DNA of 64,000 bases from Salinicola aestuarinus (lineage in GTDB: Bacteria > Pseudomonadota > Gammaproteobacteria > Pseudomonadales > Halomonadaceae). The notes beneath the pieces were generated by a model. The model worked only from the letters and a program-made list of their open reading frames with translations. It was not told the origin of the DNA and searched no databases. The stretch covers positions 317,940 through 381,939 of the forward strand of contig NZ_PZJP01000001.1 in assembly GCF_003206645.1 (NCBI RefSeq), in the 5' to 3' direction. The translations under genes and the position numbers were made by a program. Below, piece by piece: positions 43,190-50,443 of this stretch; the first letter of the stretch is position 1; each line of letters starts with the position of its first letter.

Positions 43190-43465
43190 CTACCCTCGCC
43201 GGTGCGATGCGCGGTGGATCAGGATCCATGCAGGGATCATCGAGAGATTGAGCAGAAACCGACCGATGGCTGTCCGGTCACCCAGCGCGATGTCGACCGC
43301 CACGTCAGCACCGCGGAACGCCAGCAGACCGGCAGCGGTGGCGATCACCAGATGGATCGCGAACCGCTCCCAGCCGTCATCGATGCGGTTGAGCGCGATC
43401 AGGCATTGAATGATGAGGCCAGCGGCGATCAGTAGGTTCGCCACCGCCATGACGTTTCCAATCAT
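43190..43465 (-). CDS. Small membrane protein of the lysis block
   Basis: 91 residues with about three hydrophobic segments (VMAVANLLIAAGLIIQCLIA; FAIHLVIATAAGLLAF; FLLNLSMIPAWILIH). Its start overlaps the endolysin stop (ATGA). It could be a second holin or an antiholin; the sequence alone cannot decide. Confidence 0.6.
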   Translation of the reverse strand: MIGNVMAVANLLIAAGLIIQCLIALNRIDDGWERFAIHLVIATAAGLLAFRGADVAVDIALGDRTAIGRFLLNLSMIPAWILIHRASHRRG

Positions 43466-44058
43466 GCAGCCAGCTCCTCTTGCCAGACGTCACGCGAATT
43501 CGCCGGGCGCTGCCCTTCCAGCAACAACGCCTGCACCCGCTGCGACGCCTCGTCTTTCGTGATGCGCCCGTCGGTGTTGGCGTCGAGACCAGCGTTCTGT
43601 CGATACGCCGTCGTACCGTCGGTGAACATGACCGAGCCGCCGGGGCGACCCACGTAGGCAGGCATCAGGATCGCGAGGTACATGTCCGGCAGCGTCGTGA
43701 TGCGGTGGTGATAGGGGCGGAAATACTGCTCGACATAATCGAGCTGCTCGACGGCGGTCATTGCCGCCAGCGCGTCGGTCGTCGTGCCCAGTCCGCGCGC
43801 CGTGGCTGCCATGAACTGGATCAGCCCGGTCGCGCTCGAGCCAGCCAGGTTGCGCTGAGCCGGGTCGAACGTGCGCCCGGTCTCGAACGCCATGCACGCC
43901 ATCAGCCAACTTACGTGGTCGAGCGTCCAGCCGAACCGGTCGGCCATGACGAACAGCCGGTCGATGAACTCGTCGGTGACGTGCGCACCCCACGCGAGCC
44001 TGACGCGCACGGGATAGCGCCCGCTGCCGACCAGGTCGACGTCGCGCAGGAATCGCAT
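43462..44058 (-). CDS. Endolysin, transglycosylase/lysozyme-like, with an EF-hand motif
   Basis: 198 residues from the ATG at 44058 behind GGAG. The region LMACMAFETGRTFDPAQRN holds a likely catalytic Glu59, followed by SSATGLIQFMAATARGL (61-91), as in SLT-type transglycosylases and phage lysozymes. Near the C-terminus residues 159-170, DANTDGRITKDE, form a complete EF-hand calcium loop. It is first in the lysis block, right after the late terminator. There is no signal peptide, so release by a holin is expected. Confidence 0.8.
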   Translation of the reverse strand: MRFLRDVDLVGSGRYPVRVRLAWGAHVTDEFIDRLFVMADRFGWTLDHVSWLMACMAFETGRTFDPAQRNLAGSSATGLIQFMAATARGLGTTTDALAAMTAVEQLDYVEQYFRPYHHRITTLPDMYLAILMPAYVGRPGGSVMFTDGTTAYRQNAGLDANTDGRITKDEASQRVQALLLEGQRPANSRDVWQEELAA

Positions 44059-44073
44059 TGGGGAACTCCGAAG

Positions 44074-44096
44074 AAAAAGCCGCCAGCGAGGGCGGC
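44074..44096 (-). terminator. Late leader terminator (tR'-like)
   Basis: Stem GCCGCC/GGCGGC followed by TTTTT on the minus strand, 16 bp before the endolysin start and about 165 bp after the late promoter. In lambda-type phages such a terminator blocks late transcription until Q protein arrives. Confidence 0.75.
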
Positions 44097-44259
44097 AAAG
44101 CGCTGTGATCGAACAGCAAAAAGAGTTGCCGCTCACGCTATGGCGAAGCGTGGGGGGAGCACGCGGGGAGCGAGCGAGAGCGGCGAACACGGGGATCAGA
44201 TACGACAACGCCCCGGCCGGTGGAACCGATCAGGGCGCAGTGAAGACAAGCATAGCTGA

Positions 44260-44288
44260 AAACTACCCGCTTACCCCCTCGATGTCAA
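44260..44288 (-). promoter_or_regulatory. Late promoter (pR'-like)
   Basis: Consensus -35 TTGACA (44288-44283), a 17-bp spacer and -10 TAGTTT (44265-44260). It lies right after the Q-like gene and directs transcription into the leader, terminator and lysis genes. A hairpin CACGCT/AGCGTG at 44134-44152 lies in the leader. Confidence 0.7.
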
Positions 44289-44298
44289 CATGTAGTAG

Positions 44299-45003
44299 TT
44301 AAGCGGCTATTTTCGATTGCTCGCCTACCATATACAGTAGTGCGGCGCGAGCTTTCTCGGCTGATCGCTCCAGCGCTTTTCGCGTCTTGAACACCTGGCG
44401 CCCGTATTGCGGCAGCATCGCGAACCGACGTCGCTGCCGCGCACCACTGAACACTGGTGCGAGCGACCACCGGGCTGCCCTCAGATCAGGCTGAGGCACA
44501 TTCCAGCCGGCGAACGCCGACCAGCCCAGCCGCAGCAGGATGAGCTGCTGGGCATCGCATACCTGCCCCAGTGTCAGCCCCCTATGCCCCTGTTTGATCG
44601 CCTCGATGCGTTGTCGATCGTCGTCCAGTGCCAGCGCCCAGCGCTGTTCGGGGATCGCGTAAGCCGCCAGCAATAGCGCCATCCGCTGCCGCTCTGTGAC
44701 GTGCGCCAGCAGCGCCCGGGCCATATGCCGATGACGGCAGGCATACCGGTAGTGCTCCGCCGCCTCGCCCACGTGGTCGACCTGCCCGGTCATCTCGCCC
44801 CGACCCTCGCCGAGCCCCGAGATAGTGCTGCCCTTGTGAAAGCCCAGGTTGAGGTGGCGGTAGTCGATCCGCCATTCGATCTCGACCTCGAGCAGTTCGT
44901 CCAAGCACCGCTTCACCGCCCGCTCACGCAGCGGACTACCTTCCGGCTCTCTCCGGATCAGTGCCTGTAGCTCGCTGATCCCCATCAATTCCAATCGCCG
45001 CAT
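44299..45003 (-). CDS. Probable late-gene regulator (Q-like by position)
   Basis: 234 residues, basic. It has a helical N-terminal part (GISELQALIRREPEGSPLRE), a central region (HRHMARALLAHVTERQRMAL) and a basic C-terminus (ARQRRRFAMLPQYGRQVFKT). No Q family signature is recognised. The placement - last early gene, directly before a consensus promoter and leader terminator - is exactly that of lambda Q, so an antitermination function is inferred from context only. Confidence 0.55.
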   Translation of the reverse strand: MRRLELMGISELQALIRREPEGSPLRERAVKRCLDELLEVEIEWRIDYRHLNLGFHKGSTISGLGEGRGEMTGQVDHVGEAAEHYRYACRHRHMARALLAHVTERQRMALLLAAYAIPEQRWALALDDDRQRIEAIKQGHRGLTLGQVCDAQQLILLRLGWSAFAGWNVPQPDLRAARWSLAPVFSGARQRRRFAMLPQYGRQVFKTRKALERSAEKARAALLYMVGEQSKIAA

Positions 45004-45027
45004 TGCTCCCCCTGCTCCCCTGATTCG

Positions 45028-45507
45028 TTACCACCGGCTGCCGTGCGGCATTGCCTCCCGGTGCTCGATGATCGTCGGCGCCCACGACGCGTACTCGCGC
45101 AGCACCGCCTTAGCTTCTTCCAGCCCGCGGGCCAGCACCGCGCAATAGCCGCGCCGGTCAGCTTTCTCCAGCCACTCCCGCTGGCTCGCAGCCGTGGCGG
45201 CGTGATTCGGCGGTGTGGCCTTGAACTCGATATAGAGTCCGAGCCAGCCGCCGCGCCCCTCCATCACCACCAGGTCAGAGACACCGCTTTTCACGCCTTG
45301 GCGCTTGAGGTCCGCCGCTGTCTTCTTGTTGCGCTGGCCACCGTTGGGTACGTGATAGATGACGTCATAGAACGCCCCGACCGGCTCGCCCCGCTGCTGC
45401 TCGCCGTAGAGCCAACGGATCAGCACCGCCTGCTCCGTGCCCTCGTGATCGACGCGAGGGGCGCGGGGCTTCGAGGCTGGACGGCGGCGGGCTGCTGGTG
45501 CAGGCAT
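45028..45507 (-). CDS. VRR-NUC domain nuclease
   Basis: 159 residues with the VRR-NUC pattern: EQAVLIRWLYGEQ, FYDVIYHVPNGGQRNKKTAA, LKRQGVKSGVSDLVVMEGRG and LYIEFKATPPNH (the catalytic D...E-x-K). It is likely a structure-specific or Holliday-junction-type nuclease, in the position where lambdoids have Rap/RusA resolvases. ATG overlaps the upstream stop (TAATG). Confidence 0.85.
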   Translation of the reverse strand: MPAPAARRRPASKPRAPRVDHEGTEQAVLIRWLYGEQQRGEPVGAFYDVIYHVPNGGQRNKKTAADLKRQGVKSGVSDLVVMEGRGGWLGLYIEFKATPPNHAATAASQREWLEKADRRGYCAVLARGLEEAKAVLREYASWAPTIIEHREAMPHGSRW

Positions 45508-46009
45508 TACGCGACCTCCGTCGGATCGATCCGAACCAGGTGGCCCGCTAGCCCCGAGTCAACGAGCGCATCAACATTGCGATGCCCAAACGCCACCAGC
45601 ACCGAGGGCGCACCGCTATTCGCAGCCGCAGGCTCGCCAGTCACATGGTGGAAATGCAGACGTCCGCGCAAAAACAGCACAGCATCGGCTTTCGCCCACA
45701 CCTGGCCGAAAACATCTCCGTTTCAGTCCGAGCGAAAACGAGTGCAATCCCGTCACCGTGCTCGGCCAGCTTTTCGAGCCATAGCCCTGTCTCTCTGCCA
45801 TACGGCGGATTGAGCCAGACCCGCCCGCGCCACGCAGCGGATAAGCCGTCATCGTGCAGAGTCAGGTGCTCACTAGCCGTATCCCACGGACGCTCTACCG
45901 GTGAGCACGGATCAAGGTCGAAGGAGCCGAGTGCCTCGAGGATCGAGGGCGGCGTCAGCCACTCGTCCTTCTGCATACACGCCGCATGGTGCGATCCCAT
46001 CCCGGCCAT
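45507..46009 (-). pseudogene. Phage DNA N6-adenine methyltransferase, frameshifted
   Basis: The N-terminal frame (46009 down) encodes KDEWLTPPSILEALGSFDLD and VWLNPPYGRETGLWLEKLAE, with the NPPY catalytic motif. It then goes out of frame at ATGTTTTCG. One base away, the sequence continues correctly as FGQVWAKADAVLFLRGRLHF to the stop at 45507. The join is at a T4 run (45712-45709 on the minus strand): either a lost T, a sequencing error, or a -1 slip during translation. Phage Dam family (PF05869-like); probably inactive as read. Confidence 0.75.
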
Positions 46010-46284
46010 CAGCTGCCCCTCCTCTGCCGGCGCTCCCAGCGCTGGTAATCCGCGACGATGCGGTCGAGCATCTGGCGCGCCTCATCATTCGTGTCCAGCT
46101 CGCGGCGGCTGGTAACACCGCATGCCTCACGAATCGCATCGGCGGCGTCGGCCTCGTCGTGCGTACCGTCCGGCAACTGCTCGAGCGTCAGTCCCTGCCG
46201 GTGGCGGCGACGGTGATCGAGATAGAGCCGGAATCGTGCGTTGCCGCCGAGCATCGCGGCCCGGCGGGCCTGGGCGTGGCTCAT
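46009..46284 (-). CDS. Hypothetical early protein
   Basis: 91 residues from the ATG at 46284. Basic and helical (ARFRLYLDHRRRHRQGLTLE), with a late motif REACGVTSRRELDTNDEARQ and IVADYQRWERR. No family is recognised. Overlaps its neighbours at both ends, so it is translated in series with them. Confidence 0.55.
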   Translation of the reverse strand: MSHAQARRAAMLGGNARFRLYLDHRRRHRQGLTLEQLPDGTHDEADAADAIREACGVTSRRELDTNDEARQMLDRIVADYQRWERRQRRGS

Positions 46285-46439
46285 CGATTGGCCTCCCGTT
46301 TCTCGCGGGCGCTCATGCAGTGCACGCAGTACGGCGCGTCGAGGGCAAAACACATCGCGCCACGCTTCTGACCGCACAGCCCGCAATAGCGGCGAGCAGG
46401 TTGGCGCCGCGAGCGGCTGAATCGTTGCGATCGCCTCAT
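46281..46439 (-). CDS. Small zinc-finger protein
   Basis: 52 residues from the ATG at 46439. Two cysteine pairs, RYCGLCGQKR and YCVHCMSARE, make a likely zinc finger; the N-terminus is strongly basic (RRSQRFSRSRRQPARR). It overlaps the genes on both sides. Role unknown; small basic zinc proteins are common in this early region of lambdoids (nin-like). Confidence 0.6.
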   Translation of the reverse strand: MRRSQRFSRSRRQPARRYCGLCGQKRGAMCFALDAPYCVHCMSAREKREANR

Positions 46440-46606
46440 GCCATGTACCTCCGGCCCCGGTAGTGCGGGCGGTTCGGGGCGAGCTGGCAATCGACACATG
46501 CCGCCAGCACAACGCCTTGGCGCTTCATCTTGCTCAGCGTCTTGAACTCACGGCACGCCGGACACTGGATGCGATCTCGCGGCTTTCGCAATGCTGGCTG
46601 ACTCAC
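46436..46606 (-). CDS. Small zinc-ribbon protein
   Basis: 56 residues from a GTG at 46606 that overlaps the Rha stop (GTGA), behind GAGGAGG. The cysteines QCPACREF and ACVDCQLA give a zinc ribbon; the ends are basic. Unknown function, nin-like region. Confidence 0.6.
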   Translation of the reverse strand: MSQPALRKPRDRIQCPACREFKTLSKMKRQGVVLAACVDCQLAPNRPHYRGRRYMA

Positions 46607-47385
46607 GCTGCCTCCTCGCCGAGAACCTTCGCTATGCTCTCCGCCCACTTGATCTGCTGCACTGCCGTGCCGTCGCTGTGCTTCTTGCTCGTGTCGTAGA
46701 GCCGTCCGCCAGCCTCTCGGCCCCGGCCAGTCAGCCGCCAAACGGTCTTGCCTTTGGCGTCCCGGTCCTGCCATTGGTAGCCGAGATCCCGCAGCAACCG
46801 ATTGACCGACACCGCGCTCATGTCGAACTCACGCCCCAGCTCGGTCGGTGTCAGATAGCGCTCGTTGGCCGGGCTGAGCAGATGCGTCGCGCCGAGCTCG
46901 GCAAGCAGGTCGATACCCGTCCGGCGGTGGGTCTGCTGGTTGACGCTCAGACGCCGCATGTTGTCGTCCAGACCCAGTGCCCGGGCCGCAGCATCCAGCG
47001 CCCCAGCGATGGCGGATGCCCGCGAGATCGCCGCCACGTCATCCATTGGGGCCGGGGCTGGCTCGGCACGCAGTTGGTCGCGCATCTCGTAGAACGTGCG
47101 AACCAACCGCTTCTTGAAAGCCCGGACGATGTCGGTGTTGCGCATGTACGTGAGCAGCAGCGTCGCCTGGGGCTCGTTGAGGCTCGCGACCTCGCGGCGC
47201 TGCGTCCCGCCGCTCGTCTCAAAGGGTTGGATTTCAAATCCGACCCTTCCGAACTCCTCGAGGTCGTCCCGGTGCTCGCGCACCAGGCGCACCACCGAGG
47301 CGTGGTCACGGTCGATGCCCTCGGCGATCGCCGTCGTGGTTGTGATCAGCTCGCCGGCGTCTCCGGCAATGACGATGTCTGTCAT
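46603..47385 (-). CDS. Rha-family phage regulatory protein
   Basis: 260 residues from the ATG at 47385. The N-terminal Rha domain has HASVVRLVREHRDDLEEFGR, REVASLNEPQATLLLTYMRN and FKKRLVRTFYEMRDQL. The C-terminal part has a winged-helix pattern (YLTPTELGREFDMSAVSVNR). Rha proteins interfere with phage growth in strains lacking IHF and are thought to be regulators. It lies in the early operon after P. Confidence 0.8.
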   Translation of the reverse strand: MTDIVIAGDAGELITTTTAIAEGIDRDHASVVRLVREHRDDLEEFGRVGFEIQPFETSGGTQRREVASLNEPQATLLLTYMRNTDIVRAFKKRLVRTFYEMRDQLRAEPAPAPMDDVAAISRASAIAGALDAAARALGLDDNMRRLSVNQQTHRRTGIDLLAELGATHLLSPANERYLTPTELGREFDMSAVSVNRLLRDLGYQWQDRDAKGKTVWRLTGRGREAGGRLYDTSKKHSDGTAVQQIKWAESIAKVLGEEAA

Positions 47386-47386
47386 C

Positions 47387-48169
47387 TCAGGCCCTCCCGT
47401 TGGCGGTTGCGGCACGCAGCATCGCGAGCCCCTGGTCGGCGTTCATTCGATCCGGCAGGCCAGCGGCCTCGGCGCGGTGTTGGGCGGCCTCACGGCTGGC
47501 ACGCTCCGCCAGCTCCGCCCGGTTGCGTTGGGTATCGGTCTCGAGCAGTCCCTGGGCGGCGAGCGGCTGCCCAGCCATCACTCGATTGACGAGCGCCCCG
47601 TACTCCCGCTCGAACCGCTTTTCGAGCCGGGCGCGGACGCTCTGCGCGGTCGTGCTGTGGATCTCCCGCCAGCCCACCGTTTGCCCCGCCAGCCGCACCG
47701 CCTCATGGCTCCAGCGGCAATCGTTCGGCGCGTGGCAATGGGCGCACGCCTCACGCCAAGCTGCGTCGAGTGTCGGCAGACCCATATCCTCGGGGCGCGG
47801 CTCGCACATCGCGGCGAACGCCACCGGCTGCGGTGGCCATGCCGTGTCGCTGCTTTTGGCGGCATCGCGAACGGCTTGCCGTAGACGACGCACACCCAGT
47901 TCGAGGTGGCGGGTGGTCAGGTGGCTCAACTCCGCCAGCCAGGTGCCGTCGTCGTAGTCGCCCCACTGGCTCGAGAACTTGGCGGCGTAGAGCGAGCGCA
48001 TCGCGTCGAACAGGTAGTCCATGCTGCGCTCAGTGACCGGATGTCCATTCGCCGTCGAAGCACTGTCCTGCGCGCCCTCCGGCTGGCTGCTCTCGCTGCT
48101 GGCGATCCCGCTCCCGTGCCTCGGCAGCTGAGAGACGGCGCGATTGAGTGCGTGGGCGGCCGGTTGCAT
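47387..48169 (-). CDS. Replication protein P-like
   Basis: 260 residues from the ATG at 48169 behind GGAGG, a start that lies inside the O gene (140-bp overlap). It has the P-family features DYLFDAMRSLYAAKFSSQWG and DDGTWLAELSHLTTRHLELG, WPPQPVAFAAMCEP. In lambda, P loads the host DnaB helicase at the O-bound origin. The extent of overlap with O is unusual. Confidence 0.75.
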   Translation of the reverse strand: MQPAAHALNRAVSQLPRHGSGIASSESSQPEGAQDSASTANGHPVTERSMDYLFDAMRSLYAAKFSSQWGDYDDGTWLAELSHLTTRHLELGVRRLRQAVRDAAKSSDTAWPPQPVAFAAMCEPRPEDMGLPTLDAAWREACAHCHAPNDCRWSHEAVRLAGQTVGWREIHSTTAQSVRARLEKRFEREYGALVNRVMAGQPLAAQGLLETDTQRNRAELAERASREAAQHRAEAAGLPDRMNADQGLAMLRAATANGRA

Positions 48170-48923
48170 GGGCACCTCCGGTGGCTTGGTTCGGTTGGGG
48201 ATGGGAGAACAGGTCACGTCGAACCCAGTCGACGAGCTTGGCGGTCCACGCCATCGCCCCGTGGCGGCGATTCGGCTGATCGGCGTGGTGGGCGGTGAAC
48301 TTCGCCAGCTGCGCCGCCGTGGGCTTGGCGTCAGAGCGCAGCCCGGCCCGTAGGCACGCCGCGGCGAACTGCTCGGGGTCGGGTTGCCAGTCGAGCGACA
48401 TCGGGAACTGACGAGCCCCAGCGGTCAGCGGCTGGCCGTCGTCGGATTGCTGACGAGCGGTCTCGAACAGCCCGCCAGCGTCCGCGCCGTGAGTGTTGGG
48501 GTTGGTGGTAGATTCATTGGTAGGTTCAAGGGGTGACACCGGTGACACCCTCCCCCTGTCAGGGCTGTCACCCCGGGGTGTCAGGTTGTCACCCTCCCCC
48601 GGCTCGCTCGACGTAGTAGGGGTGTCAGATTGACACCCTCCACCCACGGCCAACCGGTAGCGGTTCGATTGCTGCCGACCGTGCCGATCAGACCGGCTTT
48701 CGACCGCCAGCAGGCCACGCCCCTCAAGCAGATCGATAGCCCGCTGGACGCTACGCACCGAGCAACCCATCTCCTCGGACATCGCCCGGATCGACGGCCA
48801 GCAGACGTGTTCCTCGTTCGCATAGTCCGCCAGCAGCATAAGCGCGAGGCGCGACGGCGTTTTGACGTCGCTGGGTAGCGTCTTGAGCGACTGACGCGCC
48901 CAGCTCATGGCCAGGAGGCTCAT
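48030..48923 (-). CDS. Replication initiator O-like with DnaT-like C-terminus
   Basis: 297 residues. An N-terminal winged HTH (LALMLLADYANEEHVCWPSI; CSVRSVQRAIDLLEGRGLLA) binds DNA. A long linker (about 90-165, Ser/Pro/Gly-rich) is encoded by the iteron origin. The C-terminal part, LDWQPDPEQFAAACLRAGLR and HGAMAWTAKLVDWVRRDLF, matches the DnaT-type ssDNA-binding domain. It should bind the origin inside its own gene and start replication with P. Confidence 0.8.
   Translation of the reverse strand: MSLLAMSWARQSLKTLPSDVKTPSRLALMLLADYANEEHVCWPSIRAMSEEMGCSVRSVQRAIDLLEGRGLLAVESRSDRHGRQQSNRYRLAVGGGCQSDTPTTSSEPGEGDNLTPRGDSPDRGRVSPVSPLEPTNESTTNPNTHGADAGGLFETARQQSDDGQPLTAGARQFPMSLDWQPDPEQFAAACLRAGLRSDAKPTAAQLAKFTAHHADQPNRRHGAMAWTAKLVDWVRRDLFSHPQPNQATGGAHATGRPRTQSRRLSAAEARERDRQQREQPAGGRAGQCFDGEWTSGH
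48530..48641. repeat. Phage replication origin: iterons inside the O-like gene
   Basis: Several copies of GGGTGTCA/TGACACCC in direct and inverted arrangement: GGGGTGACACC (48530), GGTGACACCCTCC (48541), CTGTCA..CTGTCACCCC (about 48556-48574), a 23-bp unit with GGGTGTCA-GGT-TGTCACCC (about 48575-48597), and a near-identical 23-bp unit with GGGTGTCA-GAT-TGACACCC (48619-48641). As in lambda, the origin lies within the initiator gene, in the linker-coding part. Confidence 0.8.
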
Positions 48924-49249
48924 GGCGCCACCGCCTGCGAGCCAGGGCCGTACTGCATCAGCCGCTCGGTACCCAGCGCGATTTTGATGTACCGCGCACG
49001 CTCGTCGTAGTGCCAGGTCTTGGTCGCCTCAAGCCGTGCAGCCGCGCCAGCATCGAACGGCCGCGTCAGCTCGAGCAGTGCGGCGTAGGCCGAGTGATAT
49101 TGCGCATCGATCGCCGCCAGCTTCGCTTTCAGGCGGTCGTCGAACGCGATGGCATTCTTGAGCACCTCGGCGCGACGGGTCGCGATTTTCAGTGTCTCGT
49201 CGAGCAGGTCAGTACGTGCCCAGGTCGAGTAATTCGGAATCGGTTTCAT
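48920..49249 (-). CDS. Hypothetical early protein
   Basis: 109 residues from the ATG at 49249. Helical (TLKIATRRAEVLKNAIAFDD; KLAAIDAQYHSAYAALLELT) and soluble. No family is recognised. Its position between cro and O is that of lambda cII, but no DNA-binding pattern resembling CII is visible. Confidence 0.55.
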   Translation of the reverse strand: MKPIPNYSTWARTDLLDETLKIATRRAEVLKNAIAFDDRLKAKLAAIDAQYHSAYAALLELTRPFDAGAAARLEATKTWHYDERARYIKIALGTERLMQYGPGSQAVAP

Positions 49250-49286
49250 TGCGTGCTCCCCACACCTGTATGGATTACCACCCCCG

Positions 49287-49532
49287 TCATGCGGGAGCCG
49301 AGTCGTCGCCGGTCGCGGTATGCTTTGAAATAGAACGAGGCGTGAAGACGTCGGGCAGCAACTCAGCGGCCTTGACCGACCCATGGGTCACGTCTTCGAT
49401 AAGAACCGCGTAGCGGGGTGGGAGTGGGCGTTTCCCCGTGCAGACCTGCGAGAGGAACTGCGGAGACATCCCGATCGCGGAGCAAAGCGCCGCTCGAGAA
49501 TCGCCGAAGTAAGCGATCGCCTTACTGATCAT
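49287..49532 (-). CDS. Cro-like repressor (YdaS type)
   Basis: 81 residues from the ATG at 49532 (a GTG at 49541 is also possible but lacks a ribosome site). The HTH is SRAALCSAIGMSPQFLSQVC, followed by GKRPLPPRYAVLIEDVTHGS, the YdaS/Cro-like pattern. Divergent from cI across a set of AAAGC operators, hence a Cro role. First gene of the minus-strand early operon. Confidence 0.8.
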   Translation of the reverse strand: MISKAIAYFGDSRAALCSAIGMSPQFLSQVCTGKRPLPPRYAVLIEDVTHGSVKAAELLPDVFTPRSISKHTATGDDSAPA

Positions 49533-49542
49533 CTCGTACACC

Positions 49543-49625
49543 TAAAGCATGGCTTTATTTGATAGTAAAGCATAGCTTGCTTTACCTGCCATGCAAAGCC
49601 CCTTGAGAATTAAAGCAATGCTTAA
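49543..49625. promoter_or_regulatory. cI/cro operator region (three AAAGC operators)
   Basis: Three similar palindromes lie between cro and cI: TAAAGCATGGCTTTA (49543-49557), TAAAGCATAGCTTGCTTTA (49566-49584) and TTAAAGCAATGCTTAA (49610-49625). A half site ATGCAAAGC is at 49591. Shared half site: TAAAGC. Two further copies are at 51368-51405 before the plus-strand operon, giving the O-right/O-left arrangement of a lambdoid switch. Confidence 0.8.
49569..49596 (-). promoter_or_regulatory. Probable pR promoter (cro direction)
   Basis: TTGCAT (-35, 49596-49591), a 16-bp spacer and TATGCT (-10, 49574-49569), transcribing toward cro. The second operator covers the -10, so CI binding would block it. 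Confidence 0.45.
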
Positions 49626-50406
49626 CGAGGGAAGCCGAGTGCAGGATCCAGAGGCCTTCAAGGCACGAATCAGAGAGGCGCTAAAAATCGCCAAGTCTCG
49701 CGGCGTCACTCAGGCGTCTATCGCCGAGCGCGCGGGCGTTTCGGCGCAGGCGGTTGGGCAATGGTCGCGGTCAGGGAAAATATCGAATCAGCGGCTTGCA
49801 GTGCTGGCTCAGGTGAGCGGCAAAACGCTCGACTGGTTCTATGCCGAACAGGAAAAAGAAGCTTTACCTGATGCTGTCAGAGAGCCGTCGGCGAGCTACG
49901 GCCACCCCGCCAGCGAGAACGAGCTGACCTTCACCGATGCCGCCGATCCCTGGGATCACTCCAAGCCGGTGGGTGAAGACGAGGTGGAAATTCCTCTCTT
50001 CCGCGAGGTGTCTCTGTCGGGCGGGGGCGGGCGAACGCAGGTCATCGAGAACAACGGGGCGTCATTGCGCTTCAAGCGCAGCACGCTCAGGAGTGCGGGC
50101 GTGGGGAAGGATTCAGCAGCATGCGCATTCGTGGACGGCGAGAGCATGGAGCCCATCTTGCCGGACGGGGCTACGGTAGGCGTCGACACAGCCGATAAGC
50201 AGGTCAAGGACGGCAAGATGTACGCGATCGACCACGATGGCCTGCTTCGTGTGAAGTTTCTCTATCGCCTGCCCGGCGGCGGGCTTCGCATTCGTAGCGC
50301 GAACCCCGACAAGGTCGAGCATCCGGATGAGGATCTTGGCGAGGACTGGCCGGAGGCGGTGCGCATCATCGGGAAGGTTTTTTGGTACAGCGTTCTTCTT
50401 CACTGA
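49591..50406 (+). CDS. CI-type repressor with S24 peptidase domain
   Basis: Up to 271 residues; an ATG at 49618 (262 residues, overlapping the third operator) is an equally good start. N-terminal HTH: TQASIAERAGVSAQAVGQWS. C-terminal S24 peptidase: Ser in DGESMEPILP and Lys in LLRVKFLYRLP. The expected Ala-Gly cleavage site reads VSLSGGGG, that is Ser-Gly. It should keep the prophage silent through the AAAGC operators. The unusual cleavage pair may weaken RecA-dependent induction. Confidence 0.88.
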   Translation: MQSPLRIKAMLNEGSRVQDPEAFKARIREALKIAKSRGVTQASIAERAGVSAQAVGQWSRSGKISNQRLAVLAQVSGKTLDWFYAEQEKEALPDAVREPSASYGHPASENELTFTDAADPWDHSKPVGEDEVEIPLFREVSLSGGGGRTQVIENNGASLRFKRSTLRSAGVGKDSAACAFVDGESMEPILPDGATVGVDTADKQVKDGKMYAIDHDGLLRVKFLYRLPGGGLRIRSANPDKVEHPDEDLGEDWPEAVRIIGKVFWYSVLLH

Positions 50407-50443
50407 AGGAAACAACAACTTATAAGCGGAACCGTGGGAGGCT

